Positions 1-6,464 are shown, counted from the stretch's first letter. The stretch: 9,380 bases of DNA from JADDRA01 sp035553895 (GCA_035553895.1 DATMJI010000169.1:1-9380); one strand, 5' to 3'. The notes: a model not told the origin generated them from the letters alone. Program-made: numbers and translations.

Positions 1-1207
1 CTGGGTGCAGCCCGACGGGGCCGTCGGGGCGGCGGCGGGCGAGGCCGAACGAAACCAGCAGCGCCACCGCCTCGCCGGCCAGGCGCTCGGGACCGTCGCC
101 CTCACGATGGCCCCGGGCCCAGGCCGGGAACCGGGCCAGCACGGCGTCCACCTCGGCCCGCAGCTCACCAGGGCTGAGGCGCCCGAGGAGGCGCTCTCCG
201 GCGGCTCCGGTGGGGACGAGGCGGTCGACGAGCAGCAGGGCGAGCTGGTGGGCGTTGCCCATGGGGGCGGGGAACTGGCGGTCGGTGGCCACGGCGTCGG
301 TGTCCACGGCGAGGAGGCCCTCGGCCCGCTCCTCGAGCTCGAAGCCGGCCTCGGCCACCCGGTCCCGGATCCACCGGCGCCCGCTGGGCTTGGCCAGGTA
401 GTCGCGCTCTGCGGGCGCCAGGTCGTCGGCGTGGGTGACGGGGTCGTCGAGCAGGCGCCGGCCCAGGTGGTGGCGGGCCCAGCGGTTGCGGGCCTCGCCG
501 CTGCCCTCGGGTGCTCGCTCACCGGCGGGGCCTGGCGCCTCGTCCGAGTCGTCTCCGTAGCGGGGCTCGGCCAGCAGGCGGGCGATGGCGTCGTCGACGT
601 CGAGATCGGTCCCCTCGCCGTCGCCCCCGGCCAGGGCACTCGGGGCGGTGGCGCTCACCAGCAGCCGGTGGACCCGGGCGGTGTCGGCACTGAGCAGGGC
701 GTTCGCCCGCTCGCTGTCGACGAAGGCGTCCACCTCGCCGGCGCTGGCCCGCACCACCCCCCAGGCCATGAGGGCCCGCAGGGCATCGACGAAGGCCAGG
801 CGCTCCCGGTGGCGGCTGGTGTCGAGACCGGCGTCGGCGGTGACGGCCGCCGCCAGCAACCCCACCGTGGTGTGGGGCTGGCGCACCAGCTCGGCGCACA
901 CCAGGCACACGAGCTGGTAGCGGCGGCGGTCGAAAGGAGCCGCCTCGCCCCGGGTCCGGCGCAGGGGGCGGGTGACGTCGACGGCGGCGGAACGTTTGGC
1001 CAGCCGGGCGAAGCCCGAGGGGGCATCGACGGTGAGGGGCCAGCCACACGTGGTCTCGAAGTAGTCGGCGAGCCAGGAGGCGTGGCGCACCACCAGGCGG
1101 AAGGACTCGGGGTCGGCCCCGGCGTCGAGCAGGGGCATGGCCAGCAGGCTGCGCGCGGCGCGGGAGCGCTCCCACGCCAGGTGCTCGGCGAGGGCCGCCT
1201 CAGCCAC
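1..1207 (-). CDS. jetB: JetB-like Wadjet subunit (DUF2398 / TIGR02678), C-terminus cut by window edge
   Basis: I translated this frame by hand from the complement; it stays open for 402 codons to the window edge. The N-terminal part reads AEHLAWERSRAARSLLAMPLL, followed by RLVVRHASWLADYF and YQLVCLVCAELVRQPHTTVG, a pattern typical of DUF2398/TIGR02678 proteins. In Wadjet complexes this subunit is the MukE/KITE-like partner of the kleisin JetA. The complex acts in the cytoplasm, where the SMC motor JetC extrudes DNA loops and JetD cleaves plasmids. The family is usually about 370-420 residues, so only a short C-terminal piece should be missing. The chosen GTG (1205-1207) overlaps the jetA stop by 8 bases and has GGAG about 10 bases upstream. 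An alternative in-frame GTG at 1240 would add 11 residues. The overlap with jetA implies translational coupling. Family assignment is from recall of the sequence pattern; the exact start is uncertain. Confidence 0.82.
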   Translation of the reverse strand, partial: MAEAALAEHLAWERSRAARSLLAMPLLDAGADPESFRLVVRHASWLADYFETTCGWPLTVDAPSGFARLAKRSAAVDVTRPLRRTRGEAAPFDRRRYQLVCLVCAELVRQPHTTVGLLAAAVTADAGLDTSRHRERLAFVDALRALMAWGVVRASAGEVDAFVDSERANALLSADTARVHRLLVSATAPSALAGGDGEGTDLDVDDAIARLLAEPRYGDDSDEAPGPAGERAPEGSGEARNRWARHHLGRRLLDDPVTHADDLAPAERDYLAKPSGRRWIRDRVAEAGFELEERAEGLLAVDTDAVATDRQFPAPMGNAHQLALLLVDRLVPTGAAGERLLGRLSPGELRAEVDAVLARFPAWARGHREGDGPERLAGEAVALLVSFGLARRRPDGPVGLHP

Positions 1208-2777
1208 CGACGGCCTGCTCCAGATCCCGGCTTCCGTCACCGGCGGCCCCGGCCACATCGGCCAAGGTGATGGAGACGAGCAGGTCGGGGCCCCGCAGCA
1301 CCCCGCCGTCGGCGGCCAGCGCTGCCGTGCGGCCGTCGCCCGGATCGCGCAGCACCACCTCGACCCGCCCGTCGGCCGAGAGTGCCCGCCGGGTGCCATC
1401 GCCGCCGAGGGCGGCGTCGAGCCCGGCGGCGAGCAGGGAGAGCAGCTCGGCGAAGGCCGGGGGCGGGAGGCGGGCGAACTGCGACAGGCGCACCATGGCT
1501 CCGGTGGTGAGGGTGGCCTGCAAGACGTGGTGGGCCCGCAGCGCCTCGGCCTGGGTGCGCTGGCGGACGGCTCGCACCACGGCGGGGTCGCCGACCGGGC
1601 TGGGACGGCCCCGGTTGGTGAGGGTGCCGGTGCTACGCAGCGCCGGCGCCACGTCGACCGGATCGGCGGCGGTCCACGCCACGGTGGGCGCCCGCCCCTC
1701 ACCGTCGAGGGGCCGGAGGTGGGCGTGGCGGGCGGGCCAGATGCCGAAGGCGGCCAGGAACAGGGCGTGGGCCTCGTCGTCACCCGGAGCGGCCGCGAAC
1801 AGCCGGGCGAGGGCCCGGAAGTCGTGGGCGATGGAGGCCGACCGGCGCCGGCTGTCCCAGCGGCGCTCGAGCACCCGCAGCAGCTCGATGATGGCCGTGC
1901 GGGCGATGTCGAGGAGGCCGCCGATCAGCGGGGCGGCTCCGTCGGTGGGGGCGAACCACGCCCGCAGGGCGGCCCAGTGCCGGTCGCGCTCGGCCAGCCA
2001 GGCCGGACCGGGATCGCCGCCGGCGACGGGGGCGAGGTTGGCTCCGGCCAGCGCCCGGTCGACCACGGTGGCCAAGCCGGCCTCCTCCACCCGGGCGATA
2101 CCGGCCACCAGGCGGCGCTGGGGGCGCTCGACGCCCTCCACGTACTCCTCCAGGTAGTTGACGGTGCGCCGCTTCACGTCGGCGAACACGTCGTCGTCGG
2201 TGCCGTCCTCGCGCAGGAGGCGCTGAAGGTGGCCGTTGAACTGGCGCACGCTGGTGACCAGCGCCGCCAGGTGGCGCTCGATCTGGGCCAGGGCCACGTG
2301 GATACGGGCATCGACCGCCGGCGAGCGGGGCTGGGCGGCCAGCTCGGCGAGCTCGGCCAGGTCGTCACCGACGGCATCGAGCACGGCGGTCTGCAGGCCC
2401 ACGGCGTGGCGGAGGGAGTCGAGGGCGTGGAGCACGCCCGCCACCGCCGCCTCGCCCTTGGCCGTCAGCGACCACTGGAGGTTCTTGCGCTCGAACTCCT
2501 CGGGCGTGGCGTAGCGGGCAGAGTGGTCCTGGGTGGCCTCGAGCAGGCCCCAGCCGGTGAGGGCATCGAGGGTGCGCTGGATGGCGTCGTCGTCGAGGGG
2601 CTCGTCCCAGCCGGCGGCGTCGAGGGCGGTACGGACCTGGTCGAGGTTCAGCGCCGGAGCGAGCACGGCGGCCTCCTCGAAGGCAGCCATCACCGCCACG
2701 TGCAGCTCCCGCAGGTCGGTGGTGGTGAAGCGGAACAGGTCGGCGTCGACCGACCGCCAGAGCCTCCGCTGCTCCAT
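1200..2777 (-). CDS. jetA: JetA-like Wadjet subunit (DUF2397 / TIGR02677)
   Basis: 525 residues, close to the usual length of about 490-530 for the family. The N-terminus (DADLFRFTTTDLRELHVAVM, then a winged-helix-like stretch with DALTGWGLLEA and ARYATPEEFER, then WSLTAKGEAA) matches the start of DUF2397/TIGR02677 proteins. The middle is long and helical (for example LQRLLREDGTDDDVFADVKR) and the end is Ala/Leu/Asp-rich. In Wadjet this is the MukF-like kleisin that bridges the SMC subunits and binds JetB. The ATG at 2777 is chosen because the family pattern begins right after it and the upstream frame translates tRNA and intergenic sequence. No clear Shine-Dalgarno precedes it (upstream bases are TTTACAGTCGCGGCG). 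It is the first gene of the visible operon and overlaps jetB by 8 bases. The DUF2397/2398 class is, as I recall, Wadjet type II; the numbering should be verified. Confidence 0.85.
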   Translation of the reverse strand: MEQRRLWRSVDADLFRFTTTDLRELHVAVMAAFEEAAVLAPALNLDQVRTALDAAGWDEPLDDDAIQRTLDALTGWGLLEATQDHSARYATPEEFERKNLQWSLTAKGEAAVAGVLHALDSLRHAVGLQTAVLDAVGDDLAELAELAAQPRSPAVDARIHVALAQIERHLAALVTSVRQFNGHLQRLLREDGTDDDVFADVKRRTVNYLEEYVEGVERPQRRLVAGIARVEEAGLATVVDRALAGANLAPVAGGDPGPAWLAERDRHWAALRAWFAPTDGAAPLIGGLLDIARTAIIELLRVLERRWDSRRRSASIAHDFRALARLFAAAPGDDEAHALFLAAFGIWPARHAHLRPLDGEGRAPTVAWTAADPVDVAPALRSTGTLTNRGRPSPVGDPAVVRAVRQRTQAEALRAHHVLQATLTTGAMVRLSQFARLPPPAFAELLSLLAAGLDAALGGDGTRRALSADGRVEVVLRDPGDGRTAALAADGGVLRGPDLLVSITLADVAGAAGDGSRDLEQAVGG

Positions 2778-3110
2778 CGCCGCGACTGTAAACGGTGGGT
2801 GTGACCGCGGTGCGGAGGCACGGAAGCGGAGGCGCCGACGACCACGTCGTGTCTGAGCGACGCACTCCAGCAACCCGGCCCGGACGAGCCCGCCGCCGGC
2901 GTCAACGACACGCGCCCACCCGCATGGTGGCGACCGGCGTGGGGCGCGGCCTCGTGATCGGTCACGAGGAACCGCAGCCGGGCCAGCAACCCCGTGCGTT
3001 CGCTCAGGGGCCACCAGAGTGACTTCGCCGTCCCCCGCACCAGCCGGAGCGCGATCCGCGCTGGGTCCAGCATGCTCGGCAGGCTTCATTGGCCAGCCGG
3101 GGGATGTGCG
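2778..3110. other. Gene-poor upstream region of jetA
   Basis: This stretch separates jetA from the tRNA remnant. A minus-strand frame from an ATG at 3073 to 2690 is open and GC-rich at third positions over its first 50 codons or so (begins MLDPARIALRLVRGTAKSLW). It overlaps the jetA start by 88 bases, has no good ribosome binding site and resembles nothing I recognise, so it is not called as a gene. The jetA promoter should lie here, but I see no convincing -35/-10 pair. Confidence 0.4.
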
Positions 3111-3140
3111 AATCAGCCCCGGCGAACACTGGGGCTGATT
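3111..3140 (-). terminator. Perfect 10-bp hairpin just downstream of the tRNA-Gly remnant
   Basis: AATCAGCCCC (3111-3120) and GGGGCTGATT (3131-3140) are exact inverse complements with a 10-base loop. On the minus strand the hairpin lies 10 bases past the CCA end of the tRNA remnant, the normal place for a tRNA terminator. There is no T-run on either side, as is common in high-GC actinobacteria. It could instead be a recombinase-binding inverted repeat of an integration site. Confidence 0.55.
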
Positions 3141-3150
3141 GGGCACTTCG

Positions 3151-3223
3151 TGGAGCGGACGACGGGATTCGAATCCGTGACCCTCACTTTGGCAATCTGA
3201 CGATGGCCCCCGCTGAAGTCCGC
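3151..3223 (-). pseudogene. Degenerate tRNA-Gly(GCC)
   Basis: On the minus strand this 73-base stretch aligns with tRNA-Gly(GCC) from end to end. Acceptor strands are GCGGACT (5') and CGTCCGC (3'), pairing at 6 of 7 positions, followed by discriminator T and an encoded CCA. The anticodon loop TTGCCAA carries GCC. The T-loop is TTCGAAT with stem ACGGA/CCCGT, which has one A-C mismatch where G-C is expected. Decay is clear: the D-arm is replaced by 16 bases that form no D-stem (normally 18), and the anticodon stem TCAGA/AGTGA pairs at only 3 of 5 positions. The opposite strand translates to a GIRIRDPHFGN-like peptide, the usual spurious product of antisense tRNA-Gly. It is most likely an inactive remnant at an old integration site, with the functional copy elsewhere. 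Confidence 0.72.
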
Positions 3224-3299
3224 TGGAGCCGCGCCAGTGCTGGTCGGAGCGTTGCGCTCCCCGCCCGAGAACGGCCGAACAGCTGGAGTTGGCTCCATT

Positions 3300-3323
3300 G
3301 GAGTAGCAAGCGGAGTAGCAAGG
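3300..3323 (+). repeat. 12-bp tandem direct repeat
   Basis: GGAGTAGCAAGC (3300-3311) is followed directly by GGAGTAGCAAGG (3312-3323), 11 of 12 bases identical. It lies 77 bases beyond the 5' end of the tRNA remnant. Short direct repeats beside a tRNA are typical of arm-type integrase sites, but no integrase is present to support that role. Confidence 0.6.
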
Positions 3324-3371
3324 AGTCTCGCTGCCCTTCCGAATGTGGCGTCTTAACGTAGGGATGCGAGC

Positions 3372-3569
3372 GTGACCCAAGCCGTCCACCGTGTACAAGT
3401 GTTGACCTCGCCCGATCACCGGACCGGAGTGCTGTTGCCCTTCTCCACCGGGCCCGAGTTCGTGCCCGTCCTCATCCGCCAATGCGATCACGCTCGCGAC
3501 CGGGCACAACCCGACCGAGCGACGCTCTTCGACGAGCTCATCGCACGCGCCAACGAGGTCTCGTCTTGA
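3372..3569 (+). CDS. Small unidentified protein, 65 aa
   Basis: The start is GTG at 3372, with AGGGA about 8 bases upstream; an in-frame TAA at 3354-3356 limits extension. The protein contains TGVLLPFSTGPEFVPVLIRQ and ends FDELIARANEVSS. Third codon positions are strongly G/C-biased, which favours real coding, and no membrane segment or signal peptide is visible. I do not recognise the family. Its position between the tRNA-Gly remnant and the protease operon, where an integrase would be expected, leaves open that it is a fragment of a mobile-element gene. It could also be a short chance ORF. Confidence 0.4.
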   Translation: MTQAVHRVQVLTSPDHRTGVLLPFSTGPEFVPVLIRQCDHARDRAQPDRATLFDELIARANEVSS

Positions 3570-3939
3570 CACGGATCACCCGTATACCGCCGGTTACGTG
3601 GAGTGGGTTGAGGGCGAGTCACGGCCATCCGTGTGCTGATAGGAGCGGCGCAGACGCCGCCCGGATCCGCAACAAGCCGGCGGGCAACACCGGGGGAACA
3701 CGGAGCGGCGCCTGTAGATGAGGCACACGTGGCCAAGACCAGAGGCAACCTCGGGCCTAGTCGCGCAATCGCCAACATTTCGCCGCAGCCAGTCCATGAC
3801 GAAGCGATGCACCCGGTGTTGTCGACTGACATCCCGTTTCCCGGTACTGCCTTGACAAGGGGCCCTTCTTCAGAGATGACGCTATGGGTTTCCGCAGCTG
3901 GAGGTCTTCCCCTCGGCTCGACAAATGCCCGCCGGCGTG
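3570..3939. other. Intergenic stretch with no gene called
   Basis: Several frames are open on both strands but none shows a consistent codon bias, a ribosome binding site or a recognisable motif. Short motifs such as TTGACA at 3852-3857 occur without a matching -10. I see nothing here beyond the upstream region of the protease operon. Confidence 0.4.
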
Positions 3940-3968
3940 TTGACAGTATTCGGGCATTGGAGTATAAG
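3940..3968 (+). promoter_or_regulatory. Near-consensus sigma-70-type promoter for the protease/HEAT operon
   Basis: TTGACA (3940-3945) matches the -35 consensus exactly. A 17-base spacer follows, then TATAAG (3963-3968), one base from the -10 consensus. Transcription should begin near 3975, about 20 bases before the ATG at 3997. Near-consensus hexamers with optimal spacing are rare by chance in DNA of this GC content. This argues for strong housekeeping-type expression unless a repressor acts here; no clear operator palindrome is visible. Confidence 0.65.
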
Positions 3969-3996
3969 GGAGATGGCAGCCTTGGCGACCTTCTCA

Positions 3997-4956
3997 ATGT
4001 CGCCAGTCACCGCCAAGGGGGTGGTGGACGTGTCGTGGACGCCCAACGTCGAGATCGCCGACCAGTCGAGCAAGGCCTCTCCCGCCCTTGCCTCTTTCGG
4101 TCGCCAGCTCCACATGGTCCACCTGGGCAACAGCTCCAACAACATCTGGCACTCGTGGTTCGACGGAAGCCGGTGGACACGCAACGTCCAAATTCCCGAC
4201 CAGTCGAGCAAGGCCTCTCCCGCCCTTGCCTCTTTCGGTGGCCGGCTCCACATGGTCCACCTGGGCAACAGCTCCAACAACATCTGGCACTCGTGGTTCG
4301 ACGGAAGCCGGTGGTCGGCCAACTTCGCGGCGCCGAACCAACTCAGCAAGGCTGCTCCCGCTCTCGCCGCTTTCGGCAGCCGTCTTCACATGGTGCACCT
4401 GGGCAACAGCTCCAACAACATCTGGCACAGCACTTCCGACGGGATACTGTCGACGGTTCGAATCGGCCTCAAGACGTTGGTCGCTCCTACGTCGTTCTCG
4501 ATTTCCTCCGCGCTGACGTCGATGCGCTCCTTGTACGAACCTCTTGGTTTCGATGTCCAGGTCGTGGATCAGGAGACGCTCGATCTGCCAGCGTTGGAAA
4601 TCCTCGACGCCGGCGAATGCGTTCTCGGAGAAACGACGGAAGAGCAGCGAACTCTGTTCGCCAACCGGGACGACCTGCGAGCGAACGACATCGCGATCTA
4701 CTTTGTCCGCTCAACTGTCCCGGCCTACAACGGTTGCGCTGCCCACCCAGCAGGGATTCCCGCCTGCGTGGTCGTAGCGGGTGCGACACAGTGGACCATG
4801 GCGCACGAGGTGGGACACGTGCTTGGGCTGAGGCACGTCGGCGATAGCGACAACCTGATGTTCCGTGGTGGCACCGGCTCGATTACCAACCTCCCTCCGG
4901 ATATCGACTTGGGCCAGGCAGTCGACATGGGGAAGAGCCAGTTCAGCGCCGAATGA
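3997..4956 (+). CDS. Metzincin-type zinc metalloprotease with three N-terminal lectin/propeller-like repeats
   Basis: 319 residues from the ATG at 3997. Residues 17-154 are three tandem 46-residue repeats, each containing LHMVHLGNSSNNIWHS; the Trp- and Gly-rich pattern is like blades of bacterial PLL/fucose-lectin-type beta-propellers. Residues about 155-319 form the protease domain. HEVGHVLGLRH (270-280) gives zinc ligands His270, His274 and His280 and catalytic Glu271, and NLMF supplies the Met-turn (Met288). Cys247 and Cys257, with Cys208, could form disulfides, hinting at an extracytoplasmic target. No signal peptide or membrane segment is visible with any start. The frame is open from an ATG at 3925, and another ATG lies at 3973, but both fall upstream of the predicted transcription start. 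A GTG at 4030, with AAGGGG 9 bases upstream, is also possible. A HEAT-repeat gene follows 18 bases downstream. The substrate is unknown; the metzincin call is strong, the lectin role is inferred. Confidence 0.8.
   Translation: MSPVTAKGVVDVSWTPNVEIADQSSKASPALASFGRQLHMVHLGNSSNNIWHSWFDGSRWTRNVQIPDQSSKASPALASFGGRLHMVHLGNSSNNIWHSWFDGSRWSANFAAPNQLSKAAPALAAFGSRLHMVHLGNSSNNIWHSTSDGILSTVRIGLKTLVAPTSFSISSALTSMRSLYEPLGFDVQVVDQETLDLPALEILDAGECVLGETTEEQRTLFANRDDLRANDIAIYFVRSTVPAYNGCAAHPAGIPACVVVAGATQWTMAHEVGHVLGLRHVGDSDNLMFRGGTGSITNLPPDIDLGQAVDMGKSQFSAE
4045..4458 (+). repeat. Three tandem 138-bp in-frame repeats in the protease gene
   Basis: The units are 4045-4182, 4183-4320 and 4321-4458, each exactly 138 bp (46 codons). 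Units 1 and 2 differ at about 6 of their first 132 bases, including silent sites, so they duplicated recently or have been homogenised. Unit 3 is more diverged but shares a 30-base identical core with both. The exact unit length keeps the reading frame when copies are gained or lost. Confidence 0.9.
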
Positions 4957-4974
4957 GGGTCGAGGAGGTGCCTG

Positions 4975-5430
4975 ATGGCTGTCACCGCTGAGGATGTGCT
5001 GGTGGCCCTCGGGGCAGAGGAGCCCGACTACCGAGAGGCCGCCCGCACTCTCGGCATCGAGTCCCTTCCCCACTTGGCACTACTCGTCCGAGATGACGAT
5101 GAGATGCTGGCGAGCAAGGCCGCCAGCCTGGCTGCCTTCGTGGGCGGTTCTCAGGCGACCGAGGTCCTCGTCGCCGCCTCGGAGCACCCGCAGCTCAGCG
5201 TGCGTGCGGCCGTCGCCCACGGCGCCCAGAGGTTGGACCCATTGGACGCTGAGCGGGTTCTCACCGCTCTGCTCGAGGACTCCGAGCCCTCGGTGACGGG
5301 ATTGGCGATACGTTCAGCAGCCGCCGTTGGCACCGCCGAGCTACGCGCTCGGCTGACCGAGATCGCCCGTTCGAGTAAGAGCAATGAGTTGCTTCGAGAA
5401 GAAGCCAGACGAGGGCTTGGAGAAGCATGA
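4975..5430 (+). CDS. Small HEAT-repeat protein, 151 aa
   Basis: The ATG at 4975 is preceded by GAGGAGG with good spacing, one of the best ribosome binding sites in the window. The protein is almost entirely helical, with repeated HEAT-like helices: around residues 40-56 (DDDEMLASKAASLAAFV), 71-87 (HPQLSVRAAVAHGAQRL) and 102-118 (DSEPSVTGLAIRSAAAV). There are no catalytic motifs, signal peptide or membrane segments, so it is probably a cytoplasmic protein-binding scaffold. It starts 18 bases after the protease stop on the same strand and no promoter lies between, so the two should be co-transcribed. HEAT proteins bind partner proteins; an inhibitor, immunity or adaptor role for the protease is my inference, not something the sequence shows. 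Codon use is like the flanking genes and the frame is intact. Confidence 0.82.
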   Translation: MAVTAEDVLVALGAEEPDYREAARTLGIESLPHLALLVRDDDEMLASKAASLAAFVGGSQATEVLVAASEHPQLSVRAAVAHGAQRLDPLDAERVLTALLEDSEPSVTGLAIRSAAAVGTAELRARLTEIARSSKSNELLREEARRGLGEA

Positions 5431-5479
5431 GTCTCAGATCAGTTGCCATACCCGCCCTTGGCCAGGCTCTATCAGCGGC

Positions 5480-5513
5480 GCCCCGCCTTGGACAACACCG
5501 CAGCGGGCGGGGC
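5480..5513. terminator. GC-rich hairpin after the protease/HEAT operon
   Basis: GCCCCGCC (5480-5487) and GGCGGGGC (5506-5513) form a perfect 8-bp GC stem with an 18-base loop, 50 bases past the HEAT gene stop. No T-run follows. The position suits an operon terminator, but a GC-rich stem of this size can occur by chance here. Confidence 0.3.
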
Positions 5514-5599
5514 AGCACCGTCCTTCCACTTGAAGAAGCCCTTGGACCGCCTGGGCCGGAGTCCCGGCACGCACACGATCCCGGGATCCCCCTCAACGC

Positions 5600-5785
5600 T
5601 TACGGTGAGCCGGGCGGTGCCTCGAGGTCGCCCAAGGCTCGCCGCTTCTCGCGCGGGCCTATCAACCAGCCCCACTCATCCGGGTTCACTCCCTGCTCGA
5701 CACCGTTGACCACACGCACGTACACATCTCCCAGCGCGGTAGTCAAGAATTCCCCCGTGCTGCTCGTAGGCAGGTTGGCACTCAC
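5600..5785 (-). CDS. Unidentified short ORF, 61 aa, possibly part of a broken gene
   Basis: The start is GTG at 5785 with GGAG 7 bases upstream. The peptide includes GDVYVRVVNGVEQGVNPDEW and LIGPREKRRALGDLE, which reads like real protein. About three quarters of third positions are G/C. A second minus-strand frame, open from 5675 to 5472, continues with GDPGIVCVPGLRP and FFKWKDG and is also GC3-biased. The two frames overlap, as if one gene had been split by a frameshift near 5600-5670. I do not recognise either part, and chance ORFs remain possible. Confidence 0.3.
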   Translation of the reverse strand: MSANLPTSSTGEFLTTALGDVYVRVVNGVEQGVNPDEWGWLIGPREKRRALGDLEAPPGSP

Positions 5786-6221
5786 GCCCGGTCTCCAAAT
5801 CCAAGTGCCGCATCGTCCATCTTCACCTTATCGCATAGGTCCCTTCCAGCAAGTCCAGCACGAGGCGGTCACCTGACCTCAATACCGGGGCGAACGTCGT
5901 TCCGTCGCCGAATGTGTCATGACCCATGCGCCATGATGGGTTCCAGATCTGTAGGTTTCTCGCTAAGTTGTTGGCCGAGCTGTCGTCGCGGCTATTCATG
6001 CACAGATCAAGTCGATTCCTTCTTAGAAGACGTTTGCGACATCTACAGGAATAGTGATAGGTGTACTTTAGACGGCGGGAGACCTCGTCAATCCGAACTT
6101 CGTTGTAGTGACCAGGCCGGGCGATTGGCCGAGTCTTAATTGCCATGGCGGCCGGGTCGACCGGAGCACGCGGCCGTCCAATCATGAGCTGGCAGCGCCG
6201 GATCCGGCGCGATGTGCCCGA
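5786..6221. other. Gene-poor, lower-GC stretch
   Basis: Base composition drops sharply: 25 of 60 bases are G/C in 6001-6060, against well over 60% in the flanking genes. A minus-strand frame runs from 6185 to 5823. Its C-terminal half (DGTTFAPVLRSGDRLVLDLL) looks protein-like, but its first half is rich in Arg/Cys and unlike normal coding. It probably represents decayed or foreign DNA. No RNA gene or repeat is seen here. Confidence 0.35.
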
Positions 6222-6464
6222 TCAAGGCCCCATAACAGGTGCTTCGCAGCGATCCACATCGATGGCCACGAGGTCGGCGATGGCAGAGGCGAAGCGTCGG
6301 CCCGAGATGGTGCCAGCCGACCATCGCTTGCGAAGCACGGCGACCGTCTCGACGTAGACCAGATCCGGCGAGGCAACCTCGCCGGCCGTTCGCACCTCGC
6401 TACGGGCACGCCGATCATCGACTCCGTCGTCACCAATGACGTTCGCCAGAACCGACGCGTCCAC
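6222..6464 (-). pseudogene. vapC: Truncated VapC-type PIN-domain toxin
   Basis: The N-terminal half of a PIN-domain RNase is clear: VDASVLANVIGDDG carries the first catalytic Asp, and PDLVYVETVAVLRKRW carries the conserved Glu. The frame then ends at a TGA (6222-6224) after 80 residues, against about 130 for the family. The later acidic residues, usually in a YDAAYVALAE-like segment, are absent. Neither of the other frames downstream restores a convincing C-terminus, so a deletion or multiple frameshifts are likely. The usual start codon also seems lost: the codons before GTG 6464 read TTA ATC GTC, where VapCs commonly begin VIVVDAS. It overlaps the vapB frame by 35 bases. A functional PIN nuclease from this ORF is very unlikely. 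Confidence 0.7.

Noticed and set aside
5..2804. Long plus-strand ORFs of 421 and 555 codons
   Set aside because: They are antisense shadows of jetB and jetA. Their products are low-complexity Gly/Ala/Val/Gln-rich sequence, while the minus-strand frames match known families.
3089..3361. 90-codon plus-strand ORF containing GIRIRDPHFGN
   Set aside because: It is the antisense reading of a tRNA-Gly gene, a well-known spurious ORF pattern.
2778..3572. N-terminal extension of jetA to 790 residues
   Set aside because: The extension translates intergenic DNA and the tRNA remnant (GHGFESRRPLH is the usual translation of a tRNA 3' end). The family match starts at the ATG at 2777.
3852..3890. Second TTGACA as a promoter
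   Set aside because: No -10-like hexamer at 16-18 bases; TATGGG lies too far downstream.
3488..3997. 169-codon minus-strand ORF
   Set aside because: No recognisable motif, no ribosome binding site and no consistent codon bias; it also overlaps the small plus-strand ORF and the promoter.
4045..4458. CRISPR-like array
   Set aside because: The repeats are contiguous, 138 bp, in frame and coding, with no spacers. No CRISPR array is present in the window.
3633..4847. 404-codon plus-strand ORF overlapping the protease
   Set aside because: It is a shadow in another frame of the 138-bp repeats and is rich in Arg and Pro. The metzincin frame has the catalytic motif and a promoter.
5577..5588. 12-bp palindrome GATCCCGGGATC
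   Set aside because: A single GC-rich palindrome with no partner copies or promoter nearby is not enough to call an operator.
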